A stretch of DNA of 64,000 nucleotides. Source: Jezberella montanilacus. GTDB lineage: Bacteria > Pseudomonadota > Gammaproteobacteria > Burkholderiales > Burkholderiaceae_B. Under the pieces are notes generated by a model that saw nothing but the letters and a program-made list of their open reading frames with translations, was not told the DNA's origin and did no database searches. The position numbers and the translations under genes were made by a program. Below are positions 37,611-47,796 of this stretch, piece after piece (positions within the stretch are counted from its first letter, which is position 1; each line of letters opens with the position of its first letter). The DNA lies in NCBI RefSeq assembly GCF_003003055.1, contig NZ_PVTV01000011.1, positions 1-64,000 of the forward strand, given 5' to 3'.

Positions 37611-38694
37611 AAGGGCTCTTGGGGAATTTGCTGGGTCGGCAAGCGACTGCGACGCGCTGGATCATACTCTGTGCAAAAAGTTTGGCGTTTAAAGGGTGAT
37701 TGGCCAGACGCCTCTGCTGACCAATCCAAGAGGATAAATCACTCAGCGCGCTGACATCTGCGTTCGCAGCGATCGTCGTCACACTTGGATCCAATCCAGG
37801 GAAATACCGTGTGGGCAAATTATTTGCCGCCATCAACAAATCGACGCACAGCCGTTGCAAACTATCTATCCATTCACTAGCTGCCATCTTTGCGAGCGCA
37901 TCTGCCAGCGGACTAACATCAAGTGACCGATGCGCTGCCAGGGTTTCCATCATTCCAGTAAGCCACTGCGGGCAAGGTTCAGGCCGCTGTTCAGATAGTC
38001 GTTTCGCCAATAACGGCGCACCACCTGCAGCGGCCAACCATTGCTCGCCTGCTTTCACTCCCTGCTTGGTCAGCCAAGCAAGCGCGACGGCGCGACTAGG
38101 TGTTGCTAGCGGCAAACGTCGGCAACGCGATAGCAAGGTTGCTAACAATCGATCTGGTGCATCAGCAACCAGCAAGAACACTGTATTTGGTGCTGGCTCT
38201 TCGAGCACTTTGAGTAGCGTATTTGCCGTAATGGCGTTTAAGGATTCAGCCGGATAGATCAGCACGACGCGATAGCCAGATCGATGCGTCCCCGTATTGA
38301 ACCAAGTCTCAAGCGAGCGAATTTGTTCGACGCGTATTTCTTTAGAAGGGGCGCGCTTCGATGCACTGCCCGTTTCAACGGCTTCACCAATATCGTCAAG
38401 CCCCGCGTCGGTGGCTTGTGCTACGCCCTCCTCCGCCGCCACGCTCTCTGGTCGAATTCTTTTTAAATCCGGGTGATTACCCAAGGCCACCCAACCGCAC
38501 GCCAGGCAATTTCCGCAAGCCAGGCTGTTGTTGGGAGACTCGCATAGCAGTGCAGAGGCGGCAGCCAGCGCAAATTCTCTCTTGCCAATGCCAGTCAAGC
38601 CGTGGATCAGCCAGGCGTGAGCAAAGCGCTCTTTATTGCTTAGCCACTGCGTCGCCAGATCTGTTTGCCAGGGAAGAAAAGCCGCTTGAGACAT
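37600..38694 (-). CDS. holB: DNA polymerase III delta' subunit
   Basis: A 364-residue clamp-loader subunit of the replicative polymerase. A P-loop-like GLTGIGKR (32-39) and a zinc site C51, C60, C63, C66 are visible; delta' subunits usually do not hydrolyse ATP. A Glu/Ala-rich insertion sits at about 82-115. It lies two bases from tmk and overlaps tatD by 11 bases. Confidence 0.93.
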   Translation of the reverse strand: MSQAAFLPWQTDLATQWLSNKERFAHAWLIHGLTGIGKREFALAAASALLCESPNNSLACGNCLACGWVALGNHPDLKRIRPESVAAEEGVAQATDAGLDDIGEAVETGSASKRAPSKEIRVEQIRSLETWFNTGTHRSGYRVVLIYPAESLNAITANTLLKVLEEPAPNTVFLLVADAPDRLLATLLSRCRRLPLATPSRAVALAWLTKQGVKAGEQWLAAAGGAPLLAKRLSEQRPEPCPQWLTGMMETLAAHRSLDVSPLADALAKMAASEWIDSLQRLCVDLLMAANNLPTRYFPGLDPSVTTIAANADVSALSDLSSWIGQQRRLANHPLNAKLFAQSMIQRVAVACRPSKFPKSPYVR

Positions 38695-38696
38695 GC

Positions 38697-39329
38697 CTAA
38701 CCTTTGTGGCGCTCAAGAAGCATCTCAATATCGGACCGCAACACTTGCCTGATTTGTTCGATACTTCTTGACGAGTCCACTAAAATGACACGCTCAGGAT
38801 AATCAAGAGCACGTTGTTGATACACGGCACGAGTGCGTTCAAAAAAAGAATCTGCTTCAAGCTCAAAACGATCCCTGTCACGGGTGCGATTGAGTCGTTC
38901 GCGCGCCAATTCGAGCGGCACATCAAATACCCAAGTACGGTCAGGATTAGTAACCGGATGCACCCACTGCGCGAGAGCAGCGACCGGCTCACTGCCCAAT
39001 TGTCTGCCGCCACCTTGATAGGCGAACGTTGCGTCAGTAAAACGATCGCAAACAACCCATTGCCCCGCCTGCAAAGCGGGTTCGATGACTGTGCGTAAAA
39101 GCTCGGCTCGGGAAGCAAACATCAGCAAGGTTTCGGTCTCGAGATGCATGGAATCGTGCAGCAATAATTCGCGAAGCTTTTCGCCGATTTCAGTACCGCC
39201 CGGCTCACGTGTTGAAATCACATCCAAACCGGCTTGACGCAACTGATTCACAATCCATTCAACATGGGTGCTCTTGCCCGCCCCGTCAACGCCTTCGAGT
39301 GTCAAAAAAAGACCGCTACCTGGCTTCAC
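38697..39329 (-). CDS. tmk: Thymidylate kinase
   Basis: A 211-residue kinase that phosphorylates dTMP. The P-loop EGVDGAGKST and the downstream LID region (DRDRFE) are present. The start GTG at 39329 has GAGGGA 6 bases upstream. Earlier in-frame starts up to 39458 would overlap mltG and add an unconserved extension. mltG ends 37 bases upstream. Confidence 0.95.
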   Translation of the reverse strand: MKPGSGLFLTLEGVDGAGKSTHVEWIVNQLRQAGLDVISTREPGGTEIGEKLRELLLHDSMHLETETLLMFASRAELLRTVIEPALQAGQWVVCDRFTDATFAYQGGGRQLGSEPVAALAQWVHPVTNPDRTWVFDVPLELARERLNRTRDRDRFELEADSFFERTRAVYQQRALDYPERVILVDSSRSIEQIRQVLRSDIEMLLERHKG

Positions 39330-39366
39330 AATACGTCCCTCAATAAATAGATATCGCGCTTGAAAC

Positions 39367-40377
39367 TCACGGTTTCTTGCCCAGTATATAGGTCGCCACG
39401 TTTTTGTTGTGCTCAGCGAGCGTACTCGCAAAGACGCTGCTACCGTCGCCCTTTGCAACGAAGTAAAAATAATTGGTTTTATCGGGATGCAGGCTGGCGT
39501 AAAGCGCGCCTCGACTCACGCTCGCAATGGGGCTAGGTGGCAAACCCGTTCGCGTATACGTGTTCCAGGGGGTATCGGTTTGTAAGTCTTTTTTTCTGAT
39601 CTTGCCGTCGAAACCCTCGCCCATCCCATAAATAACCGTTGGATCAGTTTGAAGTGGCATGCCCGCTTTAAGGCGATTAATAAAGACGCTGGCAATACGG
39701 CCGCGATCGCCAGCCATACCTGTCTCTTTCTCAACGATGGACGCAAGGATCAACGCCTCATAGGAATTTTGATACGGCAGATTTGGATCTTTTGCTTGCC
39801 AAGCCTTTTCTAAAATAATCTGCTGCGTTTTGTAGGCTCTGACAAGTAGTTCAGCATCAGATGTGCCAGCAAAGTAGGTATAGGTGTCTGGAAAAAACAA
39901 ACCTTCGGCATAGGGACGCTGGATCCCGGTTGCCTGGATAATCTGGTCGACATCTTTGCTCTTCAGTAGATGAACTAGATCTGGTTGAGCATCCAGAACT
40001 GCGAAAATCTGTTTAAGCGTCCACCCTTCAATCAAGGCTACCTGGCGCGAGCTGACATCGCCTTGAGCCATTCGCTGAAGAACAGACCAGGGGGTATCGC
40101 CTTGCTTCAGTTGATAACCCCCCGCTTTAATTTTTTTGTCTAACCGACTGAGTCGAGCAAGCCAGGAGAAAGCGAGCGGCTCGAGATCAATGCCGGACTG
40201 GTTGATAATTCGGGCGATTGCTCCGGCATTACTACCCGCTGGTACAAGAACGTCTACGTATGGTGTCTGTAAAGCGAGTTTATCTGTCGCCCAGTGGTAG
40301 GCTACCCCTCCAGCTGCAGCGACCATGATCACGACCAGCGCCAACAGATAGGCGAATAATTTGAGCAAGGCATTCAT
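39367..40377 (-). CDS. mltG: Endolytic murein transglycosylase MltG
   Basis: A 336-residue inner-membrane enzyme that cuts nascent peptidoglycan and helps terminate glycan chains. One N-terminal membrane segment (about 7-28), a LysM-like part, then the catalytic YceG domain with ASIVEKETG (glutamates at 216 and 218) and a PYNTY-like PWNTYTR. It is the first gene of the mltG-tmk-holB-tatD run and is divergent from ygfZ. Confidence 0.94.
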   Translation of the reverse strand: MNALLKLFAYLLALVVIMVAAAGGVAYHWATDKLALQTPYVDVLVPAGSNAGAIARIINQSGIDLEPLAFSWLARLSRLDKKIKAGGYQLKQGDTPWSVLQRMAQGDVSSRQVALIEGWTLKQIFAVLDAQPDLVHLLKSKDVDQIIQATGIQRPYAEGLFFPDTYTYFAGTSDAELLVRAYKTQQIILEKAWQAKDPNLPYQNSYEALILASIVEKETGMAGDRGRIASVFINRLKAGMPLQTDPTVIYGMGEGFDGKIRKKDLQTDTPWNTYTRTGLPPSPIASVSRGALYASLHPDKTNYFYFVAKGDGSSVFASTLAEHNKNVATYILGKKP

Positions 40378-40449
40378 GCCCGATAGTTTAATTGAATTGG
40401 TATGATGACCTTATAGGCACAGGAATGCCGTTTTTAAAAGATTGAGTCT

Positions 40450-41508
40450 ATGCGACCCGTTTCAAACGTTTTGCCCAGCCATGTGTTATCTGAACCTGCA
40501 AAGGTTCTGGGTAAACGCCACGCGCTCTCGTCGCTGGCCGTGACCGCCTTCTCAGGGCCTGACGCACTAGCTTTTTTACAAGGGCAACTCACCAACGACC
40601 TCGCAGGTGCCGCTGCAGACCAAGCACGGCTAGCGGGCTATTGCACCGCGCAAGGACGGCTGTTGGGTTCTGGGGTGTTTTTCCAGGCTGACGCTAACTT
40701 GGAAGACGTACCCAAGGTACTCGCAATCATGCGTGCAGACATCCTCGCCAGCGTGATCAAACGCTTATCAATGTTTGTATTGAGGGCCAAGGTCAAGATT
40801 TCACAAGCGGTTGCCTTGACGGTATCGGGTGTTACGTGTGTAGCCAGCGACCTGGCAGCGCTAAGCGAACACGTTAAGGTTTCTTTGCCAGTCAAACCTT
40901 ATCAACTAAGCAGATCCGAGTTTGGCTATTGGATTTGTGCCCCTCAATCTAATGCCAAGACGCTGCGATGGTGGTGGATTGCCGATACGCAACAGCTGGG
41001 TGAGGCACAACAGTTAATTGACCAGCTGCAATTAGAGCCATCAGTCTCTTGGGATCTTGCCGACCTGGAAGCTGGATTACCTTGGATTGAAGCGCTAACA
41101 CAGGACCTTTTCATCCCACAAACGGTCAATCTGGATCTGATTGACGGGGTCAGCTTCAGTAAAGGCTGTTATCCCGGACAAGAAATCGTTGCTCGTAGCC
41201 ACTATCGCGGCACATTAAAACGCCGTATGGCCTACGGATTCATTGAACGAACCATTTCCACTTCGACTGAGGGAGCTGATGGACAGAGTCATTTGACGAT
41301 CAACCCCGGTGACGATGTCATCAATACGCTGGATGACAATCAAGCCTGTGGCCGAGTCATCAATGCGGTTCATTCAGAAAAACGAACGTATCTTTTATTC
41401 GAAGCGCCATTTACTGTGATGGATAGCGACAGTCTTTCCCTGGCAGGCTATTCAGAGATAAAAATAGAGCAACTTGCGTTGCCCTATCCTATCGTTAAAG
41501 TAGATTAG
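40450..41508 (+). CDS. ygfZ: Folate-binding protein YgfZ
   Basis: A 352-residue tetrahydrofolate-binding protein involved in iron-sulfur cluster repair, related to GcvT. The signature KGCYPGQEIVARSHYRG begins at about residue 238 with C240. Length is typical for betaproteobacteria. It is divergent from mltG, the usual pairing. Confidence 0.93.
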   Translation: MRPVSNVLPSHVLSEPAKVLGKRHALSSLAVTAFSGPDALAFLQGQLTNDLAGAAADQARLAGYCTAQGRLLGSGVFFQADANLEDVPKVLAIMRADILASVIKRLSMFVLRAKVKISQAVALTVSGVTCVASDLAALSEHVKVSLPVKPYQLSRSEFGYWICAPQSNAKTLRWWWIADTQQLGEAQQLIDQLQLEPSVSWDLADLEAGLPWIEALTQDLFIPQTVNLDLIDGVSFSKGCYPGQEIVARSHYRGTLKRRMAYGFIERTISTSTEGADGQSHLTINPGDDVINTLDDNQACGRVINAVHSEKRTYLLFEAPFTVMDSDSLSLAGYSEIKIEQLALPYPIVKVD

Positions 41509-41530
41509 ATTACCTGGGCTTGGTGCTAAT

Positions 41531-42703
41531 TTAAGTGCCCAAAGCTCGCAAAGGATCTTGTTCTGGTGAATAGGGCGCTCTAAAGAACTTACTCACCCAC
41601 TCAGCTGTTGCCTGCTCAAGCGTCGCTGGATTCCATCTTGGCTGTTTATCCTTGTCAACCAGCAAGGCGCGAATGCCTTCAGCAAAATCGCCGTGCACAG
41701 CACACCCCATGCCTGCGACGAATTCAATCCTGAAAGCATCGGCCAGCGAGACATGTTTGATGCGCTTGAGTAACTCAAAGGTGAGCCTCGCCGAGCCAGG
41801 CGAACCAGCAGACAAAGTCTTGGCGGCTCGTTGCAACCAGGGATCCGGATTGTCGCTTAAAGCAAGCAAGTTCTTTACGATGGCATTCAAATCTGAGCCG
41901 CTACAAAGCTTCTGAATCAACGGAGCATGCTGTTGCAAAGAGCCAATCGTTGGAGCTGGCTCCGAACCGAGCTGATCCAGAACCTGGTGAATCAAGCTGT
42001 CATTGCATACCCGCGCAGCAAGCTTAGAATTGGCTGATCCAGCCTGCTCACTGGTGGATCGAGACCACGGTTGTGTTTTGAGCTGGGCGATCATGCTATC
42101 CCACGTAGACCGTGGCAAGTGATAATCTGCCATTCCAGCATAAAGCGCATCGGCCGCGTTAATCTGCGCACCGGTTAAACCTAAGAACAACCCAGTTTTA
42201 CCGGGCAAACGGTTGAGCAGCCACGTGCCGCCCACGTCCGGGAACAGACCGATCGTAATCTCTGGAAATGCCAAGCGTGATGTCTCAGTGACGACACGAT
42301 GACTTGCCCCCATCATTAGACCTAAGCCCCCTCCCATCACAATGCCGTCACCCCAGACAATGATGGGTTTGGGGAAAGTGTGAATTCGATAGTCAAACGT
42401 GTACTCTTCAGAAAAAAATGTACCTGGATAGCCTTGCACGGTTGCGCTTTGCTCAGGCTGTTCGGTCATGGCGTGATACAAAGAATGCAAGTCACCGCCA
42501 GCACAAAAAGCTTTGTCACCCGCACCGCGCATCAAGATCGCAACGACATCTTCATCAGCAGCCCACACCTCGAATTGATCCGCCAGCAAGCGATTCATGT
42601 CGAGCGACAAGCCGTTTAAGGTTTTAGGAGTATTCAGTGTGGCTAAACCCAGCTTGCTGCCATCCTCACAAACCAGTTCTTCAAATAAAACAATATCGCT
42701 CAT
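41531..42703 (-). CDS. Enoyl-CoA hydratase/isomerase family, 3-hydroxyisobutyryl-CoA hydrolase-like
   Basis: A 390-residue crotonase-fold protein. The oxyanion holes (AFCAGGD and MGGGLGLM) and the catalytic Glu region (FPEITIGLFPDVGGT) fit 3-hydroxyisobutyryl-CoA hydrolase of valine breakdown. The length (about 390) fits that subfamily, not the 260-residue hydratases. Its start overlaps the stop of the acyl-CoA dehydrogenase gene by 4 bases. Confidence 0.88.
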   Translation of the reverse strand: MSDIVLFEELVCEDGSKLGLATLNTPKTLNGLSLDMNRLLADQFEVWAADEDVVAILMRGAGDKAFCAGGDLHSLYHAMTEQPEQSATVQGYPGTFFSEEYTFDYRIHTFPKPIIVWGDGIVMGGGLGLMMGASHRVVTETSRLAFPEITIGLFPDVGGTWLLNRLPGKTGLFLGLTGAQINAADALYAGMADYHLPRSTWDSMIAQLKTQPWSRSTSEQAGSANSKLAARVCNDSLIHQVLDQLGSEPAPTIGSLQQHAPLIQKLCSGSDLNAIVKNLLALSDNPDPWLQRAAKTLSAGSPGSARLTFELLKRIKHVSLADAFRIEFVAGMGCAVHGDFAEGIRALLVDKDKQPRWNPATLEQATAEWVSKFFRAPYSPEQDPLRALGT

Positions 42704-43854
42704 CTTATGTCTGCTCCTTTTTCTAAAAGTTGTCTTGCGATGATGACTCGCATGATCTCATTGGTACCTTCAAGGATTTGATGGACTCGGGTATCCCTTA
42801 CCAAACGCTCAAGGGGATAATCTTTTAGATAGCCGTAACCGCCGTGTAATTGTTGCCCATCCAGACAGACTTGAAAGCCTAGATCGGTTGCAAAACGCTT
42901 TGCCATTGCGCAATAGGTCGAGGCGTCAGACGAGCCAGCATCCAGTTTGCATGCAGCCAAGCGCACCATCTGACGCGCTGCGACGACGTTGGTTGCCATA
43001 TCTGCCAACTTAAATTGCAGTGCTTGAAACGTTGCCAACGGCTGACCAAACTGTTTGCGTTCGTGCATATAGGTCCTCGCAGCATCCAAGGCACCTTGAG
43101 CGGCACCGACTGAACAAGTAGCAATGTTAATGCGCCCACCATCCAAGCCGCGCATGGCGAATTTAAAGCCCTCACCTTCATTACCCAGCAGGTTCTCTTT
43201 AGGCACTTTCACATTTTCGAAAACAACCGCCCGAGTACTCTGGCTGTTCCAGCCCATTTTCTTTTCTTTTCGACCGTAGGTGATGCCAGGTGAGTCTGCT
43301 GGAACCACCAGAGATGACACACCCGAAGCCCCTGACCCGCCGGTGCGAGCCATCACAATCAGCACATCAGTATCGCCAGCCCCTGAAATGAAAGCCTTTG
43401 CGCCATTAAGCACATACTGGTCGTTCACAAGCTCTGCTCTAGTAACCAAGGACGCTGCATCTGAGCCAGACCCAGGCTCTGTTAAACAATAAGAACCTAG
43501 CTTCTCACCGCTTGCCATCGCAGCGCCCCATTGGGCTTTTATCGTTGGTGTCGCCCATTCACCGAGCATCCACGTCACCATGTTGTGAATCGTTAAAAAA
43601 GCAGTGGTCGAAGGATCTGCGGCTGCCATCTCTTCAAAGATGAGGGCAGCCTCTAGCCGCGACAATCCCAAACCACCAATTGCTTCGGAGGCGTAAATAC
43701 TACAAAAGCCCAGCTCGCCTGCTTTCTTAAAGGCCGCCTTGGGGAAGATTTCTTGCTCATCCCACTCGGCTGCATGAGGGGCGAACTCACCCTGAGCGAA
43801 CTCTCTGGCGGCTTGGACATACGCTGACTGCTCGTCATTTAATTCGAAATTCAT
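42700..43854 (-). CDS. Acyl-CoA dehydrogenase, isobutyryl-CoA type
   Basis: A 384-residue FAD enzyme that introduces an alpha-beta double bond in an acyl-CoA. YCLTEPGSGSD and a C-terminal EGTNEIMR segment with the catalytic glutamate are present. The neighbour (HIBCH-like) suggests isobutyryl-CoA dehydrogenase in valine breakdown. It overlaps that gene by 4 bases. Confidence 0.9.
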   Translation of the reverse strand: MNFELNDEQSAYVQAAREFAQGEFAPHAAEWDEQEIFPKAAFKKAGELGFCSIYASEAIGGLGLSRLEAALIFEEMAAADPSTTAFLTIHNMVTWMLGEWATPTIKAQWGAAMASGEKLGSYCLTEPGSGSDAASLVTRAELVNDQYVLNGAKAFISGAGDTDVLIVMARTGGSGASGVSSLVVPADSPGITYGRKEKKMGWNSQSTRAVVFENVKVPKENLLGNEGEGFKFAMRGLDGGRINIATCSVGAAQGALDAARTYMHERKQFGQPLATFQALQFKLADMATNVVAARQMVRLAACKLDAGSSDASTYCAMAKRFATDLGFQVCLDGQQLHGGYGYLKDYPLERLVRDTRVHQILEGTNEIMRVIIARQLLEKGADIR

Positions 43855-43893
43855 GTTGCCCCCGTGTCTCTGTTGTTTTGTGTTTTACGGACA

Positions 43894-44253
43894 TCACACC
43901 TTGGTTAAATCATCTATCGGTACTTTCTTTTTAATATTGCGTGTTTTTTCACGATGAATCGCACGGCGTCTTCGCGATATTTTTGGATCAAATGTTAAAG
44001 GCCGATAAATTTCCACCCTATCATTTTCTTTCAATAGCTGATCCATGCGGGCAAGTTTACCGTAGACTCCCACGCCGTTCTTAGCCAAATCAAGCGCCGG
44101 GAATTGTTGTAAAACCCCGCTCGCATTGATCGCGTCTTGAACACAACTCCCTGACTGAAGGGATAGATCGACTTGCCAGTTCTGATCTTCTTGTGGGTAA
44201 CAGATGGTCACGTTAATCATCGAGCAGAGCACGGTTTGACTGACTGCATTCAC
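43894..44253 (-). CDS. RnfH-family protein (RatB)
   Basis: A 119-residue beta-grasp ubiquitin-like protein of the RnfH family, of unclear function. The start is GTG at 44253, overlapping the ratA stop by 4 bases, or ATG at 44220. The motif YRPLTFDPK is typical. The C-terminal tail is strongly basic. It follows ratA as in many proteobacteria. Confidence 0.88.
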   Translation of the reverse strand: MNAVSQTVLCSMINVTICYPQEDQNWQVDLSLQSGSCVQDAINASGVLQQFPALDLAKNGVGVYGKLARMDQLLKENDRVEIYRPLTFDPKISRRRRAIHREKTRNIKKKVPIDDLTKV

Positions 44254-44681
44254 GCGTATTTCTCTTCTGCACGCTTGGTAAACGAGTCAATAAAACTGCT
44301 TGCAATACGATTAAAGATAGGTCCCACCAAGGCACCCAGTGTTCGGCTTGAAAACTCGTATTGAAGATTAAAAACGACTTTACAAGCCTCATCACCTAAG
44401 GGAACAAAATGCCAGTGCCCAGTCAAGGCTGAGAAAGGCCCATCAATCAGCGCTAGATGAATATGCTCCGGGTATTGATGGGTATTGCGTGTTGTGAAGG
44501 TCTGTTTGATGCTGCCCAACGCAATGGTGACGGACGCTACCATGCCACTTTCGCTGTTTTCATTGACGCTGGCGCCCCCGCACCACGGCATGAAATCCGG
44601 ATAACTGGACACGTCTGCAACCAAATCGAACATCTGGGCTGCGCTATAGGGTAGGAGGACAGAACGCTCAACGGAATGCAT
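44250..44681 (-). CDS. ratA: RatA-family START-domain protein (ubiquinone-binding)
   Basis: A 143-residue START/Coq10-like protein. Known as RatA in E. coli (reported to affect 70S assembly); the homologue family binds ubiquinone or lipid. Motifs PYSAAQMFDLVADV and YPDFMPWC are conserved. It is divergent from smpB, and rnfH follows with a 4-base overlap. Confidence 0.9.
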   Translation of the reverse strand: MHSVERSVLLPYSAAQMFDLVADVSSYPDFMPWCGGASVNENSESGMVASVTIALGSIKQTFTTRNTHQYPEHIHLALIDGPFSALTGHWHFVPLGDEACKVVFNLQYEFSSRTLGALVGPIFNRIASSFIDSFTKRAEEKYA

Positions 44682-44732
44682 AGACTGACAGCAAGGGGCT
44701 AAAATGGTCGATTTTACCGGTACATTGCATTA

Positions 44733-45191
44733 ATGAGCATTATTGAAAACCGAAAAGCTTTTCACGACTACCTGATCGAAGAACGCTTCGAGGGTGGGAT
44801 CGTGCTGCAAGGCTGGGAGGTCAAAGCAATACGGGCCGGTCGTGCGCAGCTGAAAGAAAGCTATGTCGTCGTTCTTGAAGGCGAACTTTGGCTCTTAGGC
44901 ATGCACATCAGCCCTTTAAATTCAGCCTCGACTCACATCTATCCCGATTCAACCCGCACCAGAAAATTATTGCTTAAAGCAGAAGAAATCAGCAAATTAA
45001 TCGGCAAAGTCGAACAAAAAGGATTCGCGCTCGTCCCGATTAACCTGCACTACAAAAATGGTCGTATCAAGCTCGAATTTGGCCTGGGTAAAGGTAAAAA
45101 ACTTCATGACAAGCGTGACGCACAACAAGAAAAAGATTGGGCACGCGAGAAAGAACGGCTGATGAAGCACGATACCCGACAGAAAGATTGA
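44733..45191 (+). CDS. smpB: SsrA-binding protein SmpB
   Basis: A 152-residue protein that brings tmRNA to stalled ribosomes. The core ([26 protein letters not shown]) and the basic C-terminal tail that enters the mRNA channel are intact. The tmRNA gene itself is not in the window. A terminator follows, shared with ppsA. Confidence 0.96.
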   Translation: MSIIENRKAFHDYLIEERFEGGIVLQGWEVKAIRAGRAQLKESYVVVLEGELWLLGMHISPLNSASTHIYPDSTRTRKLLLKAEEISKLIGKVEQKGFALVPINLHYKNGRIKLEFGLGKGKKLHDKRDAQQEKDWAREKERLMKHDTRQKD

Positions 45192-45193
45192 AA

Positions 45194-45217
45194 AAGCCAA
45201 CCCCGGGGGGTTGGCTT
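45194..45217 (-). terminator. Bidirectional terminator between smpB and ppsA
   Basis: Arms AAGCCAACCCC and GGGGTTGGCTT. On the minus strand it is followed by five T, so it is best for ppsA; on the plus strand the T run is short. Confidence 0.8.
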
Positions 45218-45247
45218 CATCCGGCACGCTGCTCTGGCCGTGACAAG

Positions 45248-47614
45248 TTATTTGACAGCTAGCTTTTGCCAAGTATCGACAACTGTGTCGGGATTGAGCG
45301 ACATGGACAAAATGCCTTCATCCACCAGCCATTTAGCAAAATCCAAGTGATCGCTTGGGCCTTGTCCGCAAATTCCAACGTACTTGTCAGCTTTGAGGCA
45401 CGCCTGAATGGCGCGAGTCAACATAAACTTCACTGCTGCATCTCGTTCATCGAAATCAGCAGCTAGCAATTCCATCCCAGAGTCACGATCCAGACCAAGT
45501 GTCAGTTGGGTCATGTCATTTGAGCCAATAGAAAAGCCATCAAAATGTTCTAAAAACTGCTCGGCTAAGATGGCATTAGACGGGACTTCGCACATCATGA
45601 CAATCTTGAGCCCATTTTGACCGCGAACCAAACCGTGATCTGCTAGCAAGGCAATCACACGTTCAGCTTGCTTGACCGTACGCACGAAGGGCACCATGAT
45701 TTCGACGTTAATCAAACCCATCTCGTCACGTACTTTTTTTAACGCCTCGCATTCCATTTTGAAGCACTCAGCGAAGTCAGCTGATATGTAACGCGACGCA
45801 CCGCGGAAACCCAACATTGGGTTCTCTTCTTCTGGCTCGTAGCGCGAGCCACCAACCAGTTTGCGATATTCGTTAGACTTGAAATCAGACAAACGAACGA
45901 TCACTGGCTTCGGGTAAAAAGCGCAGCCGATGGTCGCAATACCGTCAGCCAGTTTTTCTACGAAGAACGCACGTGGGCTGGCGTACCCTCGTGCAGCCGA
46001 CTCAACCGCAACTTTGAGTTCGTGATCAATATTTGGATAATCCAATACCGCCTTGGGATGAATACCAATATTGTTATTAATAATGAACTCAAGACGCGCC
46101 AAACCGACGCCCTCGTTGGGGATTTGAGAAAAATCAAACGCCAGTTGCGGGTTACCGACGTTCATCATGATTTTGACATCAATGTCTGGCATCACGCCAC
46201 GCCTGACCTCTTGCACTTCAGTTTCGATCAGACCATCGTAAATACGGCCTTCATCACCTTCAGCGCAGGACACGGTGACATGCTGACCCTGTTTGAGCAG
46301 ATCGGTCGCATTGCCACATCCCACAACGGCAGGAATGCCAAGCTCACGAGCAATAATCGCAGCATGGCAAGTGCGGCCCCCCCTATTAGTGACGATCGCT
46401 GAAGCGCGCTTCATGACGGGTTCCCAGTTGGGATCCGTCATATCAGTAACCAAGACGTCACCAGGTTGGACTTGATCCATTTCGGATATGTCACCGACGA
46501 TTTTGACAGGTCCTGAGCCGATTTTCTGGCCAATCGCGCGGCCAGTAACGATGACATCGCCAGTCGCTTTCAGGCGATAACGCTGCTGCACGTCATTAAC
46601 CGCCTGCTGAGATTTAACTGTCTCTGGACGGGCTTGCAAGATGTAAATTTTGCCATCGATACCATCACGCCCCCATTCAATATCCATCGGACGTTGGTAA
46701 TGTTTTTCGATGGTAACGGCGTACTTGGATAGCTCAATGACTTCGTCATCTGTCAATGAGTAACGATTACGCTCTGAGACAGGGACATCAACTGTGCGAA
46801 CAGCCCGACCTTCAGTGCGCTCGGGATCGAACTCCATTTTGAGCAGTTTCGAGCCAATGCGGCGATTAACGATAGGAAAATGCCCCGAAGCCAAACTTGG
46901 CTTGAACACATAAAATTCGTCAGGATTGACTGAACCCTGAACGACTGTTTCGCCCAGACCGTAAGAGGAAGTAACGAACACAACATCTTGAAAGCCGGAC
47001 TCGGTATCGAGCGTGAACATGACCCCTGCGCTGCCCTTGTCCGATCTAACCATACGCTGGATACCGGCGGACAGTGCAACGTCAGCATGCGCGTAGCCCT
47101 TATGGACCCGATATGAAATTGCGCGGTCGTTATAGAGTGACGCAAAGACATGCCGGATTTTATCAATGACATCATCAATACCAACGACATTGAGAAAAGT
47201 CTCTTGCTGACCCGCGAACGAGGCGTCAGGCAGATCCTCTGCCGTGGCAGAGGAGCGTACGGCAAAAGAACCCTTCCCATCCGCATCCAGACCTGCGAAG
47301 GCTGTACGAATGTCGGTGTTAAGACGTTCGGGCAGAGGAGCTTCGACGATCCATCCACGAATTTCAGCGCCCGCGACAGCGAGCTCGCGGACGTCCTCTG
47401 GGTCAAGTGTCGTCAAACGATCAGCGATACGCTTATCCAGACCGGTATCAGACAAAAAATCACGAAATGCCTGCGCGGTTGTCGCAAAACCACCAGGCAC
47501 CCGAACGCCGGCACCCGATAACTGACTGATCATTTCACCTAGAGACGCGTTTTTACCCCCAACTGAGTCAACATCCGTCATGCGGAGCTGCTCAAAAGCT
47601 ATAACGTAGGACAT
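45248..47614 (-). CDS. ppsA: Phosphoenolpyruvate synthase
   Basis: A 788-residue enzyme that makes PEP from pyruvate and ATP in gluconeogenesis. The ATP-grasp domain, the phosphohistidine domain ([14 protein letters not shown]) and the PEP-binding barrel with the [10 protein letters not shown] cysteine are all present. AGGTGG lies before the start. Its regulator ppsR is divergent with a 182-base gap that should hold both promoters. Confidence 0.96.
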   Translation of the reverse strand: MSYVIAFEQLRMTDVDSVGGKNASLGEMISQLSGAGVRVPGGFATTAQAFRDFLSDTGLDKRIADRLTTLDPEDVRELAVAGAEIRGWIVEAPLPERLNTDIRTAFAGLDADGKGSFAVRSSATAEDLPDASFAGQQETFLNVVGIDDVIDKIRHVFASLYNDRAISYRVHKGYAHADVALSAGIQRMVRSDKGSAGVMFTLDTESGFQDVVFVTSSYGLGETVVQGSVNPDEFYVFKPSLASGHFPIVNRRIGSKLLKMEFDPERTEGRAVRTVDVPVSERNRYSLTDDEVIELSKYAVTIEKHYQRPMDIEWGRDGIDGKIYILQARPETVKSQQAVNDVQQRYRLKATGDVIVTGRAIGQKIGSGPVKIVGDISEMDQVQPGDVLVTDMTDPNWEPVMKRASAIVTNRGGRTCHAAIIARELGIPAVVGCGNATDLLKQGQHVTVSCAEGDEGRIYDGLIETEVQEVRRGVMPDIDVKIMMNVGNPQLAFDFSQIPNEGVGLARLEFIINNNIGIHPKAVLDYPNIDHELKVAVESAARGYASPRAFFVEKLADGIATIGCAFYPKPVIVRLSDFKSNEYRKLVGGSRYEPEEENPMLGFRGASRYISADFAECFKMECEALKKVRDEMGLINVEIMVPFVRTVKQAERVIALLADHGLVRGQNGLKIVMMCEVPSNAILAEQFLEHFDGFSIGSNDMTQLTLGLDRDSGMELLAADFDERDAAVKFMLTRAIQACLKADKYVGICGQGPSDHLDFAKWLVDEGILSMSLNPDTVVDTWQKLAVK

Positions 47615-47796
47615 GGAACCACCTTTAACAATATAAGAAAGCGAGTTGGGTCAGTGTGCGATTTACTAAAACAGAACAGACTGACCGAACTAGCCTTGCG
47701 TCTCACGAACGAAGCTTGGCTAAAAAGACAAATCGCGACAACAAGATGTATATTGCAAAGCAACATTGTACTATCCCTGCCCGCAAAAAGGTTTTT

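Noticed and set aside
44682-44732. Possible ssrA (tmRNA) near smpB
   Set aside because: The gap is only 51 bases and shows no tmRNA ends.
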